64,000 bases of DNA, from contig OMYB01000010.1 of NCBI GenBank assembly GCA_900315155.1, forward strand, positions 21,252-85,251, given 5' to 3'. Source of the DNA: an uncultured Selenomonadales bacterium. GTDB taxonomy: Bacteria > Bacillota > Negativicutes > Selenomonadales > Selenomonadaceae. The notes below the pieces were generated by a model. It did not search any database and was not told the DNA's origin. It saw nothing but the letters and a program-made list of their open reading frames with translations. The position numbers and the translations under genes are program-made. Position 1 is the first letter of the stretch. Each line of letters opens with the position of its first letter. This document shows positions 37,709 to 46,531 of this stretch, one piece after another.

Positions 37709-38749
37709 ATGTCAGTTTTTAGTAATAAAACACTTTTGATTACAGGGGGCACTGGTTCTTTTGGACATACTGTCCTAAATAAGTTCCTTACCTCGGATAT
37801 TGCTCAGATCCGGATTTTTTCGCGTGACGAGAAGAAGCAGGATGATATGCGGCATGAGCTGCAGGCACAGGCACCGGAGGATTTCCAGAAGGTGAAGTTC
37901 TACATCGGGGATGTCCGTCACAAGGACAGCCTGCGCAATGCGATGCATGGGGTGGATTTTGTGTTCCATGCGGCTGCGCTGAAGGAGGTGCCGTCCTGCG
38001 AGTTTTTCCCGATGGAGGCGGTCCGCACGAATGTCATCGGCACGGATAACGTGGTGAGTGCGGCGATTGAGGCGCATGTACGGAGCGTGGTCCTGCTTTC
38101 AACGGATAAGGCGGCGTACCCGATCAATGCGATGGGTATCTCGAAGGCGATGGCGGAGCATGTGATGTATGCGAATGCGCAGTTTGCGGCGGAGAATGGC
38201 ACGACGCTTTGCTGCACGCGGTATGGCAATGTCATGTGCAGCCGCGGGTCGGTAATTCCGCTTTTCATCGAGCAGACGCGCAATGGCCATCCGCTGACGA
38301 TCACGGACCCGAACATGACGCGCTTCATGATGAACCTCGATGAGGCGGTGGCGCTCGTCATGTATGCCTTCCAGCATGCGGAGCCGGGCGACCTTTTCAT
38401 CCAGAAGGCAGATGCCAGCACGATCGGCGACCTCGCTGCCGCCGTGCAGAGGCTCTTTGGCGAGACGGGCACGCGCATCATCGGCACGCGGCATGGCGAG
38501 AAGCTGTATGAGACGCTCATGACGCGCGAGGAGCGCCTGCGTGCCATCGACCAGGGCGACTACTACCGCATCGTGGCAGACAGCCGCGACCTGAACTACG
38601 ACCAGTTCGTCGTAAAGGGCGATGTGGAGACCCAGGCGGATGAGGCGTATACGAGCCATAACACGAGACGCCTCGATGTGGATGGTACGGTAGAGAAACT
38701 GCTGACGACCTCGTATGTCCAGCAGGCGTTGAAGGAGTGGGGCAAATGA
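37709..38749 (+). CDS. fnlA: UDP-GlcNAc 4,6-dehydratase/5-epimerase (FnlA/CapE)
   Basis: A 346-residue SDR that starts UDP-N-acetyl-L-fucosamine synthesis. Cofactor loop ITGGTGSFGHTVLNKFL (about residues 11-27), IFSRDEKKQDDMRHEL (about 35-50), the family-typical AALKEVPSCEFFPMEAVRTN (about 90-109), LSTDKAAYPINAMGISKAMA (about 130-149). It matches the CapE/FnlA group rather than PseB or PglF. It overlaps the next gene in ATGA. The first roughly 70 bases are AT-rich and then the composition becomes GC-rich, so a recombination joint may lie within the gene start. Confidence 0.9.
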   Translation: MSVFSNKTLLITGGTGSFGHTVLNKFLTSDIAQIRIFSRDEKKQDDMRHELQAQAPEDFQKVKFYIGDVRHKDSLRNAMHGVDFVFHAAALKEVPSCEFFPMEAVRTNVIGTDNVVSAAIEAHVRSVVLLSTDKAAYPINAMGISKAMAEHVMYANAQFAAENGTTLCCTRYGNVMCSRGSVIPLFIEQTRNGHPLTITDPNMTRFMMNLDEAVALVMYAFQHAEPGDLFIQKADASTIGDLAAAVQRLFGETGTRIIGTRHGEKLYETLMTREERLRAIDQGDYYRIVADSRDLNYDQFVVKGDVETQADEAYTSHNTRRLDVDGTVEKLLTTSYVQQALKEWGK

Positions 38750-39969
38750 AGATTCTCGTCACCGGTGCAAAAGGCTTCGTCGGCAGGAATCTTGTCGAGT
38801 CGCTGAAAAATATCCGCGATGGCAAGGATCAGACGCATCCCATCCCGGGGCTGACGGATCCCTCGCAGCTCGAGATCGTCGCCTACGACCGTGAGAGCAC
38901 CCGGCAGGAGTTGGATGCCGCCTGTGCCGACTGCGATTTCGTCTTTAACCTGGCGGGCGTGAACCGTCCGAAGGATAATGCGGAGTTCATGAAGGGTAAT
39001 GTCGGCTTTGCCACGAAGTTGCTCGATACGCTGAAAAAGCACCACAACACGTGCCCGGTCATGCTGAGCTCGTCCATCCAGGCGACGCTCATCGGGCGTT
39101 ATGGCGAGTCGGACTACGGCAAAAGCAAGCTGGCAGGGGAGAAGCTTTTTTTCTGGTATGGCAAGGAGACGGGCGCGCGGGTGCTCGTCTACCGCTTCCC
39201 GAACCTTTTCGGCAAATGGTGCCGTCCGAACTACAACTCGGTGGTGGCGACGTTCTGCTACAATATGGCGCGGGAGATGCCGGTGACGGTCAACGACCCG
39301 TCGACGGTGCTGACGCTGCTTTATATCGACGACCTCGTCGAGGAGATGCTGCAGGCCCTGTGCGGCCGCGAGCACCGCTGCCATTTCGATGGACTGGATC
39401 CCGTCGCGGATAAAGAGGGCCGTTACTGCTACGTCCCGACGACGTATCAGGTGAGCCTCGCGGATATTCTCCTCATGCTCGATTCGTTCGGCGACCAGCC
39501 GTACACGCTCCAGATGCCGGAGATTCCGGAGGGCAGCTTTAAAAAGAAGCTTTACAGCACGTATCTCTCCTACCTGCCGAAGGAAAAAATCGCTTTCTCG
39601 CTGCCCATGCATGAGGATGCGCGCGGTTCCTTTACGGAGCTCCTGCGCACGGCAAGCTGCGGGCAGGTCAGCGTGAACATCAGCAAACCGGGCGTCACGA
39701 AGGGCGAGCACTGGCATCACAGCAAGTGGGAGTTCTTTATGGTGGTCAGCGGGCATGGCCGCATCGAGGAGCGCCGCATCGGCTCGGATGAGGTCCTGAC
39801 GTTCGACGTCTCGGGCGACCACATCGTGGCCGTGCATATGCTGCCGGGCTACACGCATAACATCATCAATCTGTCGGATACCGAGGACCTCGTGACCGTC
39901 ATGTGGGCGAACGAGCCTTTTGATCCCAAGCATCCGGATACCTATAGGGAGGCCGTAGAGCAGAAATGA
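38746..39969 (+). CDS. fnlB: UDP-sugar epimerase/reductase with cupin domain (FnlB/CapF)
   Basis: A 407-residue bifunctional enzyme. An SDR domain (MKILVTGAKGFVGRNLVESL, residues 1-20; FNLAGVNRPKDNAEFM, about 66-81) is followed by a C-terminal cupin of about 110 residues (DARGSFTELLRTASCGQVSV, about 289-308; GEHWHHSKWEFFMVVSGHGR). In CapF the cupin epimerises at C3 and the SDR reduces C4, giving UDP-6-deoxy-L-talosamine. It overlaps both neighbours by four bases (ATGA), forming a tight fnlABC unit. Confidence 0.9.
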   Translation: MKILVTGAKGFVGRNLVESLKNIRDGKDQTHPIPGLTDPSQLEIVAYDRESTRQELDAACADCDFVFNLAGVNRPKDNAEFMKGNVGFATKLLDTLKKHHNTCPVMLSSSIQATLIGRYGESDYGKSKLAGEKLFFWYGKETGARVLVYRFPNLFGKWCRPNYNSVVATFCYNMAREMPVTVNDPSTVLTLLYIDDLVEEMLQALCGREHRCHFDGLDPVADKEGRYCYVPTTYQVSLADILLMLDSFGDQPYTLQMPEIPEGSFKKKLYSTYLSYLPKEKIAFSLPMHEDARGSFTELLRTASCGQVSVNISKPGVTKGEHWHHSKWEFFMVVSGHGRIEERRIGSDEVLTFDVSGDHIVAVHMLPGYTHNIINLSDTEDLVTVMWANEPFDPKHPDTYREAVEQK

Positions 39970-41165
39970 GCAACGAGAAAAGCATAAAACTCGACTACAG
40001 CGATGTCCATTTCCAGAACGATGGGCGGCTGAAGCTCCTCATCATCGTGGGCACGCGCCCGGAAATCATCCGGCTCTCCGCCACGATTACGGCCTGCCGC
40101 CGGTATTTCGACGTCATCCTCGCGCATACGGGGCAAAACTACGACTATAACCTGAACGGCGTGTTTTTCCATGACCTGCAGCTCGGTGAGCCAGAGGTCT
40201 ACATGGACGCGGTCGGCGACGACCTCGGCGCCACGGTCGGCAACATCATCAACGCTTCGTACAAGCTCATGCGCGCCATCCAGCCGGATGCGCTGCTGAT
40301 CCTCGGCGATACGAACTCGTGCCTGTCGGCCATCCCGGCCAAGCGCCTGCATATCCCGATTTTCCACATGGAGGCGGGCAACCGCTGCAAGGACGAGTGC
40401 CTGCCGGAGGAGACGAACCGCCGCATCGTGGACATCATCAGCGATGTCAACATGCCCTACAGCGAGCATGCACGCCGCTATCTCGCCGAGTGCGGCCTGC
40501 CGAAGGAGCGCACCTTTGTCACGGGCTCCCCGATGGCGGAGGTCCTGCACAAAAATCTCGAAGCCATCGAGCAGAGCGACATCCTCCAAAAACTCAACCT
40601 GCAGGCCGGTCACTACATCCTGCTCTCGGCGCACCGCGAGGAAAACATCGACACGGAGGAAAACTTCCGCAGCCTGTTCACGGCGATCAACGCCCTCGCG
40701 GAAAAATACGACATGCCGATCCTCTACAGCTGCCACCCGCGCAGCCGTAAACGCCTGGAGGAAAGCGGATTCCCGCTCGATAGCCGCGTCATCCGCCACG
40801 AGCCGATGGGATTCCACGACTACAACAACCTCCAGATGAACGCCTACGCCGTCGTCAGCGACAGCGGCACCCTGCCCGAAGAAAGCTCCTTCTACGCCAG
40901 CATCGGCCACCCCATCGCCGCCGTCTGCATCCGCACCAGCACAGAAAGGCCCGAAGCCATGGAAAAAGGCTGCTTCATACTAGCAGGGATAACGGAAAAA
41001 AGCCTCCTGCAGGCCGTAGACACCGCTGTGGGCATGAGAGACAACGGAGAAATGAGCACGCCCGTGCCTGACTACACCGAAGAAAACGTCAGCGGGAAGG
41101 TCGTAAGGATCGTGCAGAGCTGGACAGGGGTCGTCGATAGGATGGTGTGGAGGAAAAATCCATGA
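39966..41165 (+). CDS. fnlC: UDP-N-acetyl-sugar 2-epimerase (FnlC/CapG)
   Basis: A 399-residue non-hydrolysing 2-epimerase of the WecB fold. It completes UDP-N-acetyl-L-fucosamine. Visible: LLIIVGTRPEIIRLSATI (about residues 23-40), HMEAGNRCKDECLPEETNRR (about 135-154), LSAHREENID (about 220-229), SDSGTLPEESSFY (about 299-311). The GNRCKDECLPEE variant is typical for CapG/FnlC rather than WecB. Starts inside the stop of fnlB. With the two genes before it, the whole L-FucNAc pathway from UDP-GlcNAc is encoded. Confidence 0.9.
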   Translation: MSNEKSIKLDYSDVHFQNDGRLKLLIIVGTRPEIIRLSATITACRRYFDVILAHTGQNYDYNLNGVFFHDLQLGEPEVYMDAVGDDLGATVGNIINASYKLMRAIQPDALLILGDTNSCLSAIPAKRLHIPIFHMEAGNRCKDECLPEETNRRIVDIISDVNMPYSEHARRYLAECGLPKERTFVTGSPMAEVLHKNLEAIEQSDILQKLNLQAGHYILLSAHREENIDTEENFRSLFTAINALAEKYDMPILYSCHPRSRKRLEESGFPLDSRVIRHEPMGFHDYNNLQMNAYAVVSDSGTLPEESSFYASIGHPIAAVCIRTSTERPEAMEKGCFILAGITEKSLLQAVDTAVGMRDNGEMSTPVPDYTEENVSGKVVRIVQSWTGVVDRMVWRKNP

Positions 41166-42418
41166 AAGTGCTGCTAGCCAACGTCTGCTGCAAGGAAGGC
41201 TCCACAGGCAAAATCGTTTATGACCTATATCATGGCCTGCGGAAAGACGGACACGAAGCGGTCATCGCCTACGGGCGCGGAAGGAAAATCAATGAGCCGG
41301 GTATCCATCGCGTAGGCATCCCTGCAGAAACCTATATCCATGCAGGACTCACGAGACTGACGGGATACACAGGCTGCTTCTCTCCAATATCGACGAGACG
41401 CATGATACGCCTCATCGACGAATTCCGACCGGACGTCATCAACCTCCATGAAATGCACGCCTATTTCATGAATATCCGGCCGCTTGTCCGGCATATCCGT
41501 AAGAAGGGCATTCCTACGGTATGGACGTTCCATTGTGAAGAAATGTACACCGGGAAATGTGGGCATGCATACAACTGTACACGTTACAAAGACGGATGCG
41601 GCAAGTGCCCTGCCGTTCATGACTATCCCAAAAGTCTTTGGCTGGATCAAACGCATAAAATCTGGCAGCGAAATAAAGACTTATTTGACGGATGGGATGT
41701 TACTATCGTGACGCCATCCCAGTGGCTGGCGGACCGCGTGAAGGGCTCTTTTCTTGCGGATAAGCGTATCGAGGTCATCCACAACGGCATCGACACGGAG
41801 CATATCTTTTACCCGCACGACGCCACGACCCTGCGTGAGCAGTACGGCCTCACAGGGAAAAAGGTCGTACTGGCCGTCATGCCCAACATCCATGACGAGC
41901 GCAAAGGCGGCCCTGTCGTCCTGGCATTAGCCACACAGATGCCGGATTTGCAATTCGTTATCGTTGGCGCGGACGAAACCGAGAACTACAGCGACAATGT
42001 ACTGCTTGTCAAGCGCATGCAAGATCAGCAGGAGCTTGCCACGTGGTACTCGCTGGCCGATGTTTTCCTGCTGACCAGTCAAAAGGAGACTTTTTCTATG
42101 ACCTGTGCCGAAGCCCTATGCTGTGGCGCCCCCGTGGCGGGGCTGGAAAGCGGTGCACCCGAGACGGTGTTCCCGCAACCTTACGCCCGCTTTGTTGGGG
42201 ATAACCCACTGATTGGTGATATATCTGCCCCCCCCCCGATGGACAACACGTTTGCGCCGTCTGCTGTGGCCTATACACGGCTGGCGACAGCGGTGGGTGA
42301 GCAGCTGGCGGCGGGGTATGACCATAGCGCAGTCAGCGCAGCCATGTCACCACTCTTCGCCGACCACAACATGTACCAGCACTACCGCGACCTCTACCGA
42401 GAGCTCTGCCAGCAGTGA
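41162..42418 (+). CDS. Glycosyltransferase family 4 with an internal C10 tract
   Basis: A 418-residue GT-B transferase of the WcaC/GT4 kind: VLLANVCCKEGSTGKIVYDL (about residues 3-22), TWTFHCEEMYTGKCGHAYNC-like middle (about 120-140), IEVIHNGIDTEHIF (about 201-214), and the donor-binding SLADVFLLTSQKETFSMTCA then EALCCGAPVAG (about 299-330). It overlaps fnlC in ATGA. Near its end (42228-42237) ten C residues encode APPP. Gain or loss of a base there would change the frame; with nine C the frame runs without stop into the next gene. In the present state the C-terminus (MYQHYRDLYRELCQQ) looks natural, so this is probably the ON form. Confidence 0.85.
   Translation: MKVLLANVCCKEGSTGKIVYDLYHGLRKDGHEAVIAYGRGRKINEPGIHRVGIPAETYIHAGLTRLTGYTGCFSPISTRRMIRLIDEFRPDVINLHEMHAYFMNIRPLVRHIRKKGIPTVWTFHCEEMYTGKCGHAYNCTRYKDGCGKCPAVHDYPKSLWLDQTHKIWQRNKDLFDGWDVTIVTPSQWLADRVKGSFLADKRIEVIHNGIDTEHIFYPHDATTLREQYGLTGKKVVLAVMPNIHDERKGGPVVLALATQMPDLQFVIVGADETENYSDNVLLVKRMQDQQELATWYSLADVFLLTSQKETFSMTCAEALCCGAPVAGLESGAPETVFPQPYARFVGDNPLIGDISAPPPMDNTFAPSAVAYTRLATAVGEQLAAGYDHSAVSAAMSPLFADHNMYQHYRDLYRELCQQ
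42228..42237 (+). repeat. C10 homopolymer inside the glycosyltransferase gene
   Basis: Ten consecutive C residues within the coding sequence, codons GCC CCC CCC CCG. Such tracts slip during replication and are known switches in surface-structure genes of other bacteria. Confidence 0.9.
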
Positions 42419-42428
42419 GCCGCAAAAG

Positions 42429-43424
42429 GTGCTCATGCTCGGCACGCGCGCCTTTGGCGACTCCATCATCATGAGCGACTTCATCAACCAGCTCGCGGCG
42501 ACGGGCGCGTACACCATCGACGTGTTCTGCAAGCCAGAGCTCGCGGCCGTCTTCGAGATGAATCCCTCCGTCCAGCACATCTACACCGCGCCCATGCCGT
42601 TCTGCGGTAAAAAAGGCTGGAACCTCCTGCGCCTTGTCGCTCAGACCCTGCGCCTGCGAGGTAAGTATGATCTGATTGTTGACATTGTGGGTGATATCCG
42701 CGAGCGGGTGTTCGCATGGATGCTCCATCCCGCGCGCATCGTTAGTATCGAGCGCCCCGATGGAATGGCTTTTAACCATCTGATTCGCCGTGGCGGGAAA
42801 AATCTCGCTGAGCTCTACATACCCCCTGCGCAGGAACAGAACTACTACAAACAATTGAGCGGCCTGCTGAGCTACCTCGGCTGTAAAACGCAAGAAAAAT
42901 CTATCAGTACCACTACAAATGCGACGACAGAGGGTAAATACGTGGGCATACACCCCTTTGCATCACAGGGATGCAGACTCTGGCCGTGGACAAAGTGGCA
43001 CGACTTGATTGAGCGGCTCCATCAGGTCGGACTGCGCGTGGTCGTTTTCGGCGCGCGGCAGCAGGCGGCGGAGATAGAGGCCGAGCTCTCGGATGTGCTT
43101 GTGTCCGGTCAGGACAAGGTGTGCTGCGGTTCCCTGCAGTCCTTTTTCACCGAGCTCGCGCAGGTGCGACTCCTCATCGGGCTGGACAGTTTCTCCGTAC
43201 ATGCGGCAAACTACTGCCGTGTCCAAAATATCATGCTGAACGGGGCTAACGACTGGCACATTTGGACGACACCGACTACCACGCTCATCCATGGTGATGA
43301 GTCCTGCCCGTACTGGCCATGCTATAATATTCCCCAGTGCCACGGTTCGTATAGCTGTATCAGGCATATCCGCGTAGAGGAGGTGTATGATGCAGCCTTA
43401 GCCTTGTGCAAGGGTGTGCATTAA
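42429..43424 (+). CDS. Glycosyltransferase family 9 (heptosyltransferase-like)
   Basis: About 331 residues, GT9 fold as in lipopolysaccharide heptosyltransferases: VLMLGTRAFGDSIIMSDFIN (residues 1-20), YDLIVDIVGDIRERVFAWML (about 78-97), GIHPFASQGCRLWPWTKWHD (about 174-193), and LLIGLDSFSVHAANY (about 251-265). The start is uncertain: GTG at 42429 or ATG at 42435 (AAAAGG before it). The frame is open for 70 further codons upstream inside the preceding gene, which matters for the C10 switch. Neighbouring HldA and GmhA genes suggest a heptose donor. Confidence 0.8.
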   Translation: MLMLGTRAFGDSIIMSDFINQLAATGAYTIDVFCKPELAAVFEMNPSVQHIYTAPMPFCGKKGWNLLRLVAQTLRLRGKYDLIVDIVGDIRERVFAWMLHPARIVSIERPDGMAFNHLIRRGGKNLAELYIPPAQEQNYYKQLSGLLSYLGCKTQEKSISTTTNATTEGKYVGIHPFASQGCRLWPWTKWHDLIERLHQVGLRVVVFGARQQAAEIEAELSDVLVSGQDKVCCGSLQSFFTELAQVRLLIGLDSFSVHAANYCRVQNIMLNGANDWHIWTTPTTTLIHGDESCPYWPCYNIPQCHGSYSCIRHIRVEEVYDAALALCKGVH

Positions 43425-43455
43425 TGGTATGATAGAGAGTGTGGAGTCGCAGAGC

Positions 43456-44448
43456 ATGAATCAGGAGAAAAAGCAGGCCATAAGGGATTTTTTGACACAG
43501 CGGGTGGGTGACTGCCGGTTGCTTGTTTTTGGCGATGTGATGCTCGACCGCTACTTTACGGGCGAGGTCACGCGCATCTCACCCGAGGCACCAGTGCCTG
43601 TCAACCGGGTGGAGGGGCAGCGCGATACGTTAGGGGGCGCGGCAAATGTCGCGCACAACCTCGCACGTCTCGGCGCACAGGTCACGCTGGCGGGCTACAT
43701 CGGCAAGGATCACCACGGACGCGTTTTCCAGCGACAGCTGCGGGCGCTCGGTATCAATGATTCCTGCCTGTACCAGGGACATCGCCGTACCACCACGAAG
43801 ATCCGTATCCTCGGCGGGCACCAGCAGATGTTGCGGCTCGATTTCGAGGAGACGGAGCCCGTGGAGGCGGAGGTCGGCCGCACGTTACTACTACAGATAC
43901 GCACGGCCATCCAGAAGGGTGTGCAGGCGGTCATTATTTCCGACTATGGCAAAGGGCTTTGCACGGATCAGATGTGCCAGGCCATCATCGCCTGTGCGAG
44001 GCAACAGAATGTACCTGTTCTCGTGGACCCGAAGGGCACGCACTGGGAGAAATATCGTGGCGCAGCCTACATCACACCGAATGTCAAGGAGGCCGCTACC
44101 GTACTGGGCCACAACCTGCCCAATGAGGACGCACCCCTCGCCGAGGCCGCCGCGACCATCAGCAGCCACTACGGTATCGAGCAAGTCATGATCACCCGCT
44201 CTGAACGCGGCATCTCTCTTTACGGAGCGGGGAGGGCCTATAGCGTACCCACCGTAGCGCAGGAAGTGTTCGACGTCTCCGGTGCTGGCGACACCGTTAT
44301 AGCTACCTTTGCTGCTGCCCTCGCCGCCAGTCTCCCCACCACCACAGCCGTCGACCTAGCCAACTACGTCGCCGGGTTGGAAGTGGGTCATCTAGGGACA
44401 TATGCGGTGCCGAGGGAGGAAGTACTGCAGGCGTTATTTCAACATTAA
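43456..44448 (+). CDS. D-glycero-beta-D-manno-heptose-7-phosphate kinase domain (HldA/RfaE-like)
   Basis: A 330-residue PfkB-family kinase matching the N-terminal half of HldE: LVFGDVMLDRYFTGEVTRIS then PEAPVPV (about residues 23-49), GGAANVAHNLARLGAQVTL (about 59-77), and the catalytic VSGAGDTVIATFAAALA (about 276-292). It phosphorylates heptose-7-phosphate at C1. The adenylyltransferase half is absent, so HldC must be elsewhere. The start at 43456 (GTGGAG before it) is chosen over an ATG nine codons upstream. It is followed by gmhA, the previous enzyme of the pathway. Confidence 0.85.
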   Translation: MNQEKKQAIRDFLTQRVGDCRLLVFGDVMLDRYFTGEVTRISPEAPVPVNRVEGQRDTLGGAANVAHNLARLGAQVTLAGYIGKDHHGRVFQRQLRALGINDSCLYQGHRRTTTKIRILGGHQQMLRLDFEETEPVEAEVGRTLLLQIRTAIQKGVQAVIISDYGKGLCTDQMCQAIIACARQQNVPVLVDPKGTHWEKYRGAAYITPNVKEAATVLGHNLPNEDAPLAEAAATISSHYGIEQVMITRSERGISLYGAGRAYSVPTVAQEVFDVSGAGDTVIATFAAALAASLPTTTAVDLANYVAGLEVGHLGTYAVPREEVLQALFQH

Positions 44449-44503
44449 TACTTGGCGTTTCTTGTTATGAAAAGTTTTCTATGCGAAAGAGTGAAAGTAG
44501 AAG

Positions 44504-45151
44504 ATGAAAAAATTAGCTCGAGATAGAATAGATGAACTGATTCAGAGATATCCGGTACTTGGGACTTGCAGGGATTCTATTTCACTGGCCACAGATAGGA
44601 TCATTGAGGCATATACAAAGGGAAATAAAATTATGGTATGTGGCAATGGAGGCAGCGCTGCTGACTCGTTGCATATTGTTGGTGAACTCATGAAAGCATT
44701 CGCATGCCCGCGGCAGTTACCACCAGATCTGCAGAAACAACTTTCCCAATGTGAGCATGGCGATTACATTGCCAAAAATCTACAGATGGCACTCCCCACC
44801 ATATCTCTTGTCAGTGAGGCAGGTTTACTTACGGCATATGCGAATGATGTTGCCCCGGATATGAATTTTGCCCAACAGGTTTTTGGACAAGGAAAAGAGG
44901 GCGACATCCTAATTACAATAAGTACATCGGGAAACTCGGCTAATGTAATTTATGCTGCGGAAGTTGCTCGTGCGTGTGGGATTCAAACCATAGCCATGAC
45001 TGGTCTCAGTGGAGGTAGACTTCGTAATTTTGCAGATATCCTGATTAACGTGCCGGAGGATGAAACTTTTAAGATACAAGAACTTCATTTGCCCGTTTAT
45101 CATGCTATGTGTCTTGCTGTTGAGACAGAGTTTTACGGTGAAGTGTATTAA
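44504..45151 (+). CDS. gmhA: Sedoheptulose-7-phosphate isomerase
   Basis: A 215-residue SIS-domain isomerase making D-glycero-D-manno-heptose 7-phosphate, the first step to ADP-heptose. IMVCGNGGSAADSLHIVGEL (about residues 44-63), TISTSGNSANVIYAAEVARA (about 138-157), ETFKIQELHLPVYHAMCLAV (about 187-206) are all family-typical. It is much more AT-rich than the kinase gene before it, suggesting that the AT-rich block 44.45-47.75 kb came in separately. A DiaA-type role is less likely because of the heptose neighbours. Confidence 0.88.
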   Translation: MKKLARDRIDELIQRYPVLGTCRDSISLATDRIIEAYTKGNKIMVCGNGGSAADSLHIVGELMKAFACPRQLPPDLQKQLSQCEHGDYIAKNLQMALPTISLVSEAGLLTAYANDVAPDMNFAQQVFGQGKEGDILITISTSGNSANVIYAAEVARACGIQTIAMTGLSGGRLRNFADILINVPEDETFKIQELHLPVYHAMCLAVETEFYGEVY

Positions 45152-45238
45152 GTAGAAATACTGTCAACTAATTACTAGATGATATTATTTTTTTTGGGAA
45201 TATTGTGTTATTCTTTTGCGTAAATTGGGAGTTAGTAT

Positions 45239-46531
45239 ATGACAGCAAAAATATTTTTTTTATTATCACTAATTCCAGTATTATGGGCTGGTGCTTTAAT
45301 GATAGTAAAGGATCAATATGTAGGAGAACCTTCTGGCTCAGTTATAACATTTGGAAGCTTGGATATATTTCTCATTCTTCTATTGTATCTTATTCTTTAT
45401 GCCCTCATTTGGCTAATATACAAAGGTATATTCTGCAAGAAGACTGTTACTTTATCTTTTTTTCCAACGATACATTTTAATGTGACAAAGGTACATTTTG
45501 TATTTTTTGCTGTTCTCTGTTTTCAGTTATTTGCTTTACTTTATGAAGGAGCTGGAAAAGATATAGTTAATCCAGCTTCACCGGTTTCTCATTCTATACT
45601 TTACAATATTTCCAATATTTTTCATACGGATTCTTTTATTCTCATATATTATCTGTTTTGTCGGGATGGGAAGAAAATATACCGTCTAAACATACTATTA
45701 TACCTTATATTTAGGGTTATGTGTGGTTGGACAGGAGATATACTCACAATTGCAATTTTAGAGCTTTTTTGTCAGGAACGGGAGAAAGGTTATATTTATA
45801 ATATAATTAGACGAATTGGTATTTATAAATCTATGGTTATCTTTTTTTTAGGTGGTGCCCTTTTATATACTATTTTTTATCCTTTAAAATTTAGTATACG
45901 CTATGGTGTTGACTACGCAGATTTGATGGGGTTAATTTTCTCTTCTAGTTATAGTTTAGACTATTGGGATGCAGCAGAGAAACTCATATCACGACTTTCT
46001 TTTTTTCCTACTGCAGTTTTAGGATTTCAGAATGCAGATTTAATTGCTGATTTATATCAGAGTACAGGAATTTTTTTATCGGAAACCCTTTCTTTTTTTA
46101 GACCATTAATACCATCGTTTATATTCGATTATAAAGATAGTATCTATCCGATCCCAGCTCTTTTAGCAAGTAGTGAGTACTCCATTTATATCCCAGACAT
46201 GAACTCCTCAACAAATGCTGGATTCATTGCTTATAATTATATCTTATTTCAATGTGATCCAATAGACTACTTTTGCTCCCTAATTTTATCCATTGTGTTG
46301 GCAGCTCTATTCATAGGATTATTAGGTTCTATGATCAAAGGGAATAATAAGTGCGTTAATGATGTTTCTATTCTATATCTATCTTGGATGCTTGGTATTT
46401 TAAAATCGGGATCCAATGAAATGCTATATGCTTATAAATATCTTGGGATTCTTTATATGCTTGTAGTTCTATACTTTACAGGTGCGCTAGTATTGAGAAG
46501 AAAAAATAAAACTTATAATGGAGTAATTTAA
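45239..46531 (+). CDS. Putative O-antigen/repeat-unit polymerase (Wzy-like)
   Basis: A 430-residue membrane protein with about ten hydrophobic helices spread over its length and no soluble domain. The larger loop near residues 240-340 and very low GC are typical for Wzy polymerases, which join repeat units in the periplasm. Wzy proteins share little sequence, so the call rests on topology and on the neighbours (Wzx-like flippases, glycosyltransferases, chain-length protein). The start codon of the following gene overlaps its stop (TAATG). Another integral membrane function cannot be excluded. Confidence 0.6.
   Translation: MTAKIFFLLSLIPVLWAGALMIVKDQYVGEPSGSVITFGSLDIFLILLLYLILYALIWLIYKGIFCKKTVTLSFFPTIHFNVTKVHFVFFAVLCFQLFALLYEGAGKDIVNPASPVSHSILYNISNIFHTDSFILIYYLFCRDGKKIYRLNILLYLIFRVMCGWTGDILTIAILELFCQEREKGYIYNIIRRIGIYKSMVIFFLGGALLYTIFYPLKFSIRYGVDYADLMGLIFSSSYSLDYWDAAEKLISRLSFFPTAVLGFQNADLIADLYQSTGIFLSETLSFFRPLIPSFIFDYKDSIYPIPALLASSEYSIYIPDMNSSTNAGFIAYNYILFQCDPIDYFCSLILSIVLAALFIGLLGSMIKGNNKCVNDVSILYLSWMLGILKSGSNEMLYAYKYLGILYMLVVLYFTGALVLRRKNKTYNGVI

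Noticed and set aside
43456..44448. Bifunctional HldE (kinase plus adenylyltransferase)
   Set aside because: Only the kinase domain is present; the gene stops before any nucleotidyltransferase HxGH motif.
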